Shown here: positions 13,616 through 16,869 of the stretch, piece by piece | Layout of the letters: each line of letters opens with the position of its first letter | Position numbering within the stretch: the first letter of the stretch is position 1 | Assembly: GCA_910584975.1 (NCBI GenBank) | Contig: CAJUEA010000032.1 | Span: 1-16,869, forward strand | Direction of reading: 5' to 3' | DNA from: an uncultured Christensenella sp. | Lineage (GTDB): Bacteria; Bacillota; Clostridia; Christensenellales; UBA3700 | DNA length: 16,869 nt | Notes under the pieces: generated by a model | The model's database searches: none | Told to the model about the DNA's origin: nothing | Seen by the model: the letters and a program-made list of their open reading frames with translations, nothing else | Position numbers and translations under genes: made by a program

Positions 13616-13726
13616 GTCATGTTGAGCGTAGTCGAAACATCTCAAACTTTGCTTTTTTGAGTAAATATGTTATCATTTTATTATACACAAGCTTAATTTG
13701 AGATTCCTCGACAAGCTCGGAATGAC
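13616..13726. repeat. Dyad repeat element, compact copy
   Basis: The left arm at 13616-13643 (GTCATGTTGAGCGTAGTCGA then AACATCTC) is paired with an inverted right arm at 13700-13726 (GAGATTCCTCGACAAGCTCG then GAATGAC), with an AT-rich core of 56 nt. With 28- and 27-nt arms it represents the minimal complete element. Confidence 0.75.
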
Positions 13727-13741
13727 ACAAAACATAAAAAA

Positions 13742-13780
13742 TGGGATTTCCACAAAACAGCTTTGTGGGGGACAAAACTC
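13742..13780 (+). repeat. Orphan fragment of the expanded-repeat insert
   Basis: GGGATTTCCACAAAACAGC and the following TTTGTGGGGG resemble the inserted hairpin segment of the expanded units, without the GTCAT-GAGCG flank. The sequence CCACAAA (13750-13756) pairs with TTTGTGG (13762-13768). It lies immediately downstream of the large surface-protein gene's terminator. Confidence 0.5.
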
Positions 13781-13806
13781 GGACTGAAAGCACTCTTTCA
13801 GTCCGA
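13779..13806 (-). terminator. Terminator of the large surface-protein gene
   Basis: A perfect 12-bp stem, tcggactgaaag (13779-13790) with ctttcagtccga (13795-13806), has a 4-nt loop and lies 7 nt past the stop codon on the minus strand. The following minus-strand sequence is GTTTTG, a weak U-tract. A second hairpin (13750-13768) follows. Confidence 0.7.
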
Positions 13807-13813
13807 TTATCTT

Positions 13814-16800
13814 TTAAAAGTATTTTGTCAAATCAACATTTCCACCGATATAATTCAATAGCGTTTCACTATCTGCTGTAGTCAAGTTACCTTTGTTTTG
13901 GATTAGTGCAGAAAGCATTATCAATTTGTCTTTTATTTCATTTGTGTTCAAAGCAATGGTTCCATTTATTATCCTGTTAAGGTAAGTGACATCCATTGTA
14001 TTTACTACTCCGTCGCCTGTCAAGTCGCCTAAAACACTTAGATAGATTGTTTTACCATTGTAATTGATATAACATCCAGTTCCGACATAATCATTGTCGC
14101 TTGCAACTACTCCATTTGCTTTGTGCATTGTTATTACACTTATGTCAACACCAAGTTGACTTGCCAAGCTTGTTTTGAACTCACTTGCTTTTGTTTTTGG
14201 TGCTATATTTCCAATGATTGCATTATCAACTAAGTTTGCTGTTGTTATTTCAATGTTTTCACGGAATGTTTTGCCACCTTCCTCTTTTAGGCTCAAAAGT
14301 TGATATTTATCCTTTTTCTCAACATTTTCAAAATAACTACCAGTCTCAGTATTGCCACCAATCACATTAAGCAATATCTTTCCGTCTGTTGAGGTCACTT
14401 TTCCTTTGTTATCCACCATTGCTGCAAGCTGTTGTTCTATGCTCAATGTTTCAAGTTTTATTTCCCCTTTTGTTATTCTGTTTATGTATGTTATATCTAA
14501 TGTATTAATTACTCCGTCTGCAACTATATCCCCAAGGACGGATAAATACATTGTATCATAAAGATTGTTATTGTAATAATACTCTACTTTATAGCCTGTT
14601 GCAACAAATATATTATTAAGATTATCTGCAATAACTCCACCACTTGCTATGCCGTCATATACCAATGTATTATTGTTGTCATACAGCTTAATTTTGTTGC
14701 TTTCATTCCTTAAGTTATTGATAAATGCTTTCACACTTGTATGTGCTGAAATGTTGCCTAACACATATTTTCCTTGTTTCGTTTCTAGTTCCTTGTCATT
14801 TATCAAGTGTTCATATTTATCTCCATAACTCTTTCGGTAACCATTATCCAAATAAATATGTGTATAGTCAGTATTTATTTTTCCCTCTATTCCTCGTGGG
14901 ATAATTTCATAAGCTATTTCAAAACTATTATAATTTTTCACATCTGACCAAATTGTATTGTTTACATCTTTCAATTTGATTGTTGCCTTATATTTTCCAA
15001 CTTCTTTTGCCCTGTTAAAACCTATATCCATAGTGTTTGAGTCAAAGCCTTCGGGATAAAAAGCTTGTAAACTATCATCAAATAAAAAGACATAATTTTT
15101 TATTTCTGGCTTGTTGATTTCTTTTTTAGGCTTTTCAATGGTAACTTTAAAAGTTGGATTTATAGCTTTTGCATCATCAACATAAAAACTATAGTATCCC
15201 GGTTCTTTAACTGAAAATGCAGTTTTTACTTCGCCCTTATCATTTTTAACGCCCGCAACATTTGCTCTTATAGTATAGCCAGTCTCTTTATATGGCAAAG
15301 TTACATTTGAACCACCAACACTTTGCTCATTTGCATTGTTTCCCCAATACCATGTTATATTAGTTGTTAAGTTTGCAGCAGTGGTGCTTATTCTTGCCTC
15401 TCCACCATCCATTCCAACACCTTTGCCAATGTCAGATGAAAAAAATCTGCTAGCAGTAAGAGTATTTCCACTGGTTGTATATCCCTTAGTGAAAGCTTTT
15501 GTATCAGGGGCACTGATTTTTACAAAAGTATTTTTGCCATCTTTCATTAAATTTTCTGTGATTGTGATTATTGTTTTTGTATTGCTAATACAAAGATTGT
15601 CATCAATGTTTCCAGTTTCCTTTATTCTATGATTATCATAAACTTGCATTCCTGCACCTATTGATGTAGGAACTTCAAAGGTAATCCCACCACCATAAGC
15701 TGCACATGTATTATTGTATACCAAACAATTTTCAAGATATGGAAGACAAGTTGCAGGAATATTACTTGCTATTCTAATTCCTCCAGCATATGTCCCAGTA
15801 TCATTATTAACATATATGCCACCAGTTACTCTTACTACATTTATGCTTGCACCACCAATTCTAATACCACCGCCACAATGAACAGATTTGTTATATTCAA
15901 TAAGGCAATCTGTAATATATATGTCGCTGTTATCAATAAATATTGCACCACCTTCTGCTGTAGAATATTCTGCGTTGTTATATGAAAAAATTCCACCATT
16001 TATATATGCTTTGCCATAGTACGAAAATAGAGCACCACCGGAACCACCAGTGCATATATTTTTATGAAAAATTCCATTATTGATTATTAATGTAGAATCA
16101 GTAGTCGCAAATAAAGCACCGGCACTTGCACGAGCATGATTTTCAGCAAATAATCCACCATTTATAGTTAGTGTAATTTCATCACGCGTGCAAATTCCTC
16201 CACCATTTCCACCAGTATTACCACTAAGAACACCACTTTCAAAAATTACATTGGCACCACTACCAATAATTAAAATACCTCCACCATCGCTAGCGTTATT
16301 ACCCCCTGTAATTTTTCCAGTGAACAAATTTACTAAATCTGCATTTGGATCTGCTTTATATGCATTTAACATTTTTGCATAGTCAAATTGATTATCTTTG
16401 ATTAAAAGTTTAGCACCATTAATAAGCATAACACAGCCATCTGTTATCGCACTTGTCAAAGTTCTGTCAATTTTATGACCATTCAAGTCTAGTGTTAAAA
16501 CTGCATTTGATGGAATATATATTCTGCCATTGCTAAAGCCTACACCTTCCCCAAAATTGTGATTGCCACTATTAGGCGCAACCCAATCTTTTGTCATTGT
16601 AACAAGTATATGTTTGCCACCACCATTTGCAAGTGATTTTTCAATTGCATTATTCCATTTTGCTGCTTGTTCTGCACAAGTAGTGCCGTCAAGCAACACT
16701 TCTTCTGATATTGGTGGCATTTCCACCTTACTTGTTTCGCTTACATTTTCAATTTCATTATTCAAATTCAATGAGCCTGTAGTTTCACTTTTTGCACCAT

Positions 16801-16869
16801 TAACGCCTAATATTACCCCTATTGCCATTAGACATATTATTGCTACTGCCAAAAGCATTACCCCTACTC
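13814..16869 (-). CDS. Surface/secreted beta-helix protein with two dockerin-like modules (5' partial)
   Basis: At least 1014 residues, exported. Numbering starts from the internal ATG at 16858. Hydrophobic residues 1-20 form a signal or anchor helix, but no basic n-region precedes it. The frame stays open to the window edge (V-G-V before the Met) and no properly spaced ribosome-binding site is seen, so the real start is probably outside. Residues 180-400 form a right-handed parallel beta-helix with repeated GGG-I/GGI-F/NNG-I turns (for example DGGGILI, SGGALF, EGGAIFI, GGGIRI, AGGIRI, GGGITF). Residues 500-655 look like Ig-type beta domains. Two similar modules (about 700-835 and 883-1006) each end in a type I dockerin-like segment: GDIVADGVINTLD at 776-788 and GDLTGDGVVNTMD at 944-956. 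The second keeps all loop Asp/Asn ligands, and the first has Val at loop position 3. There is no LPXTG signal and no cohesin or enzyme domain is visible. The role is probably carbohydrate- or surface-related adhesion (inferred). Confidence 0.85.
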   Translation of the reverse strand, partial: VGVMLLAVAIICLMAIGVILGVNGAKSETTGSLNLNNEIENVSETSKVEMPPISEEVLLDGTTCAEQAAKWNNAIEKSLANGGGKHILVTMTKDWVAPNSGNHNFGEGVGFSNGRIYIPSNAVLTLDLNGHKIDRTLTSAITDGCVMLINGAKLLIKDNQFDYAKMLNAYKADPNADLVNLFTGKITGGNNASDGGGILIIGSGANVIFESGVLSGNTGGNGGGICTRDEITLTINGGLFAENHARASAGALFATTDSTLIINNGIFHKNICTGGSGGALFSYYGKAYINGGIFSYNNAEYSTAEGGAIFIDNSDIYITDCLIEYNKSVHCGGGIRIGGASINVVRVTGGIYVNNDTGTYAGGIRIASNIPATCLPYLENCLVYNNTCAAYGGGITFEVPTSIGAGMQVYDNHRIKETGNIDDNLCISNTKTIITITENLMKDGKNTFVKISAPDTKAFTKGYTTSGNTLTASRFFSSDIGKGVGMDGGEARISTTAANLTTNITWYWGNNANEQSVGGSNVTLPYKETGYTIRANVAGVKNDKGEVKTAFSVKEPGYYSFYVDDAKAINPTFKVTIEKPKKEINKPEIKNYVFLFDDSLQAFYPEGFDSNTMDIGFNRAKEVGKYKATIKLKDVNNTIWSDVKNYNSFEIAYEIIPRGIEGKINTDYTHIYLDNGYRKSYGDKYEHLINDKELETKQGKYVLGNISAHTSVKAFINNLRNESNKIKLYDNNNTLVYDGIASGGVIADNLNNIFVATGYKVEYYYNNNLYDTMYLSVLGDIVADGVINTLDITYINRITKGEIKLETLSIEQQLAAMVDNKGKVTSTDGKILLNVIGGNTETGSYFENVEKKDKYQLLSLKEEGGKTFRENIEITTANLVDNAIIGNIAPKTKASEFKTSLASQLGVDISVITMHKANGVVASDNDYVGTGCYINYNGKTIYLSVLGDLTGDGVVNTMDVTYLNRIINGTIALNTNEIKDKLIMLSALIQNKGNLTTADSETLLNYIGGNVDLTKYF

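Noticed and set aside
13224..13813. Insertion sequence or transposase remnant in the repeat-rich gap
   Set aside because: No transposase-like reading frame on either strand; only short non-coding repeat units are present.

Overview
The window looks like chromosomal DNA from an anaerobic, low-GC Firmicute, most likely an uncultured gut-type clostridium. The evidence is the very AT-rich sequence, strong Shine-Dalgarno sites, sigma-A promoters close to TTGACA-17-TATAAT, standard stop usage (TAA, TAG and TGA), and family content: rubrerythrin, an EFR1-type flavodoxin/ferredoxin, a YitT protein, an AGCS symporter, fused ABC-FtsX transporters and a dockerin-bearing surface protein. The taxon cannot be fixed from the sequence alone.

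Layout. Positions 1-429 hold a bidirectional terminator, two copies of a dispersed dyad repeat and the pyrE terminator. pyrE (430-1002, minus) is followed by a second repeat cluster (1064-1403). A minus-strand membrane block comes next, in transcription order: YitT protein (6512-5610), an 846-residue MacB-like ABC ATPase-permease (5502-2962), a four-helix membrane protein (2777-2289, own consensus promoter) and a stand-alone LolD/MacB-type ATPase (2110-1442). A 433-bp divergent promoter region separates this block from two plus-strand genes: an AGCS amino-acid symporter (6946-8370) and rubrerythrin (8558-9094, true start 21 nt inside the longest ORF, with a PerR-box-like sequence over its -10). 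A shared bidirectional terminator at 9115-9147 separates rubrerythrin from a converging four-gene minus-strand operon (12104-9184): a four-helix membrane protein, a TfoX N-terminal-domain protein, a two-helix membrane protein and a small beta-rich protein. Only the TfoX-like one is recognised.

The right third holds an EFR1-family flavodoxin/4Fe-4S protein (13223-12468), the densest repeat cluster (13368-13780), and a large secreted or surface protein (13814 to the window edge) made of a signal segment, a parallel beta-helix, Ig-like regions and two tandem dockerin-like modules. Its N-terminus probably lies outside the window.

Functional picture. The redox genes (rubrerythrin, EFR1 protein) fit a strict anaerobe coping with oxygen and peroxide. 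The ABC block is probably an envelope export or stress module. The four-gene operon is the main uncharacterised locus. The most unusual non-coding feature is a family of inverted-repeat elements (GTCAT...ATCTC / GAGAT...ATGAC) clustered in three intergenic regions, including an expanded subfamily that carries an extra internal hairpin.
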